Source: Solwaraspora sp. WMMD406
GTDB taxonomy: Bacteria > Actinomycetota > Actinomycetes > Mycobacteriales > Micromonosporaceae
Reading direction: 5' to 3'
NCBI RefSeq assembly: GCF_029626025.1
Contig: NZ_JARUBF010000001.1
Span: 2,728,001 to 2,792,000, forward strand
DNA: 64,000 nucleotides
A program made the position numbers and the translations under genes. Positions 63,972 through 64,000 of this stretch are shown here, in pieces. Below the pieces are notes generated by a model that saw only the letters and a program-made list of their open reading frames with translations, was not told the origin of the DNA and ran no database searches. Each line of letters starts with the position of its first letter. Within the stretch, counting starts at the first letter, position 1.

Positions 63972-64000
63972 ACCCCCCTGCCGCCGCCCCGCCCACCGAT

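Overview
The window is high-GC actinomycete DNA, most consistent with Micromonosporaceae or a close relative. Evidence: GTG/ATG starts behind GGAGG-type sites, dense overlapping operons, an AfsR/SARP regulator, actinobacterial tRNAs and Zur-like operators. The genus is inferred from family content only.

Region 1 (1-17.4 kb) is an exopolysaccharide locus. A forward operon runs glycosyltransferase (cut by the window edge), Wzy-like polymerase, Wzz-like chain-length protein, Wzx-like flippase and a sulfotransferase. A reverse operon (12.4 to 8.6 kb) holds two sulfotransferases, a glycoside-hydrolase-like lipoprotein and a Nudix hydrolase with a GDP-mannose-hydrolase-like Nudix box. A second forward operon (12.7-16.0 kb) has a GT4 glycosyltransferase and two more sulfotransferases. 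Five sulfotransferases in one Wzx/Wzy locus suggest a sulfated polymer. Between the first two operons (5.7-8.6 kb) lies an accessory patch: a GntR regulator, a 62-residue protein, a frameshifted gene, a 19-bp inverted repeat and an AbiEi/DUF559 gene with an in-frame stop. A sugar isomerase/epimerase-like gene and a strong terminator follow.

Region 2 (17.4-21.7 kb) has a YtxH-like membrane protein, tRNA-Asn, a decayed FAD-oxidoreductase pseudogene with an expanded ATCGTC repeat, tRNA-Met, a PepSY membrane protein and a DUF5134-like protein.

Region 3 (21.7-34.7 kb) is the highlight: a self-contained metallophore locus. It encodes an MFS exporter, FecBCD-type uptake, a PLP decarboxylase, an SbnB-like dehydrogenase, a previously hidden 55-codon ORF, a HisC-like aminotransferase, an SbnA-like synthase and a pair of ABC half-transporters, one with a histidine-rich N-terminus. 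It has no NRPS and no NIS synthetase. The enzyme set fits an ethylenediaminedisuccinate (EDDS)-type aminopolycarboxylate. Three Zur-like boxes point to zinc rather than iron.

Region 4 (34.8-53.2 kb) is a second glycan region: a LPG-synthase-like flippase, two GT2 proteins, SDR, a SARP regulator preceded by a perfect CebR-type operator, an EEP-family protein, a nucleotide-sugar epimerase, a UbiA/DPPR-synthase-like enzyme, GT4, an alpha/beta hydrolase, an acyl-CoA-dehydrogenase-like flavoprotein, GT39 and a GT2-GtrA fusion.

Region 5 (53.1-64 kb) has a discoidin-domain protein coupled to a 2-hydroxyacid dehydrogenase, a Pst-like phosphate system (pstC-pstA-pstS plus a large secreted protein, no pstB in view) and an IS110-family element at the right edge.
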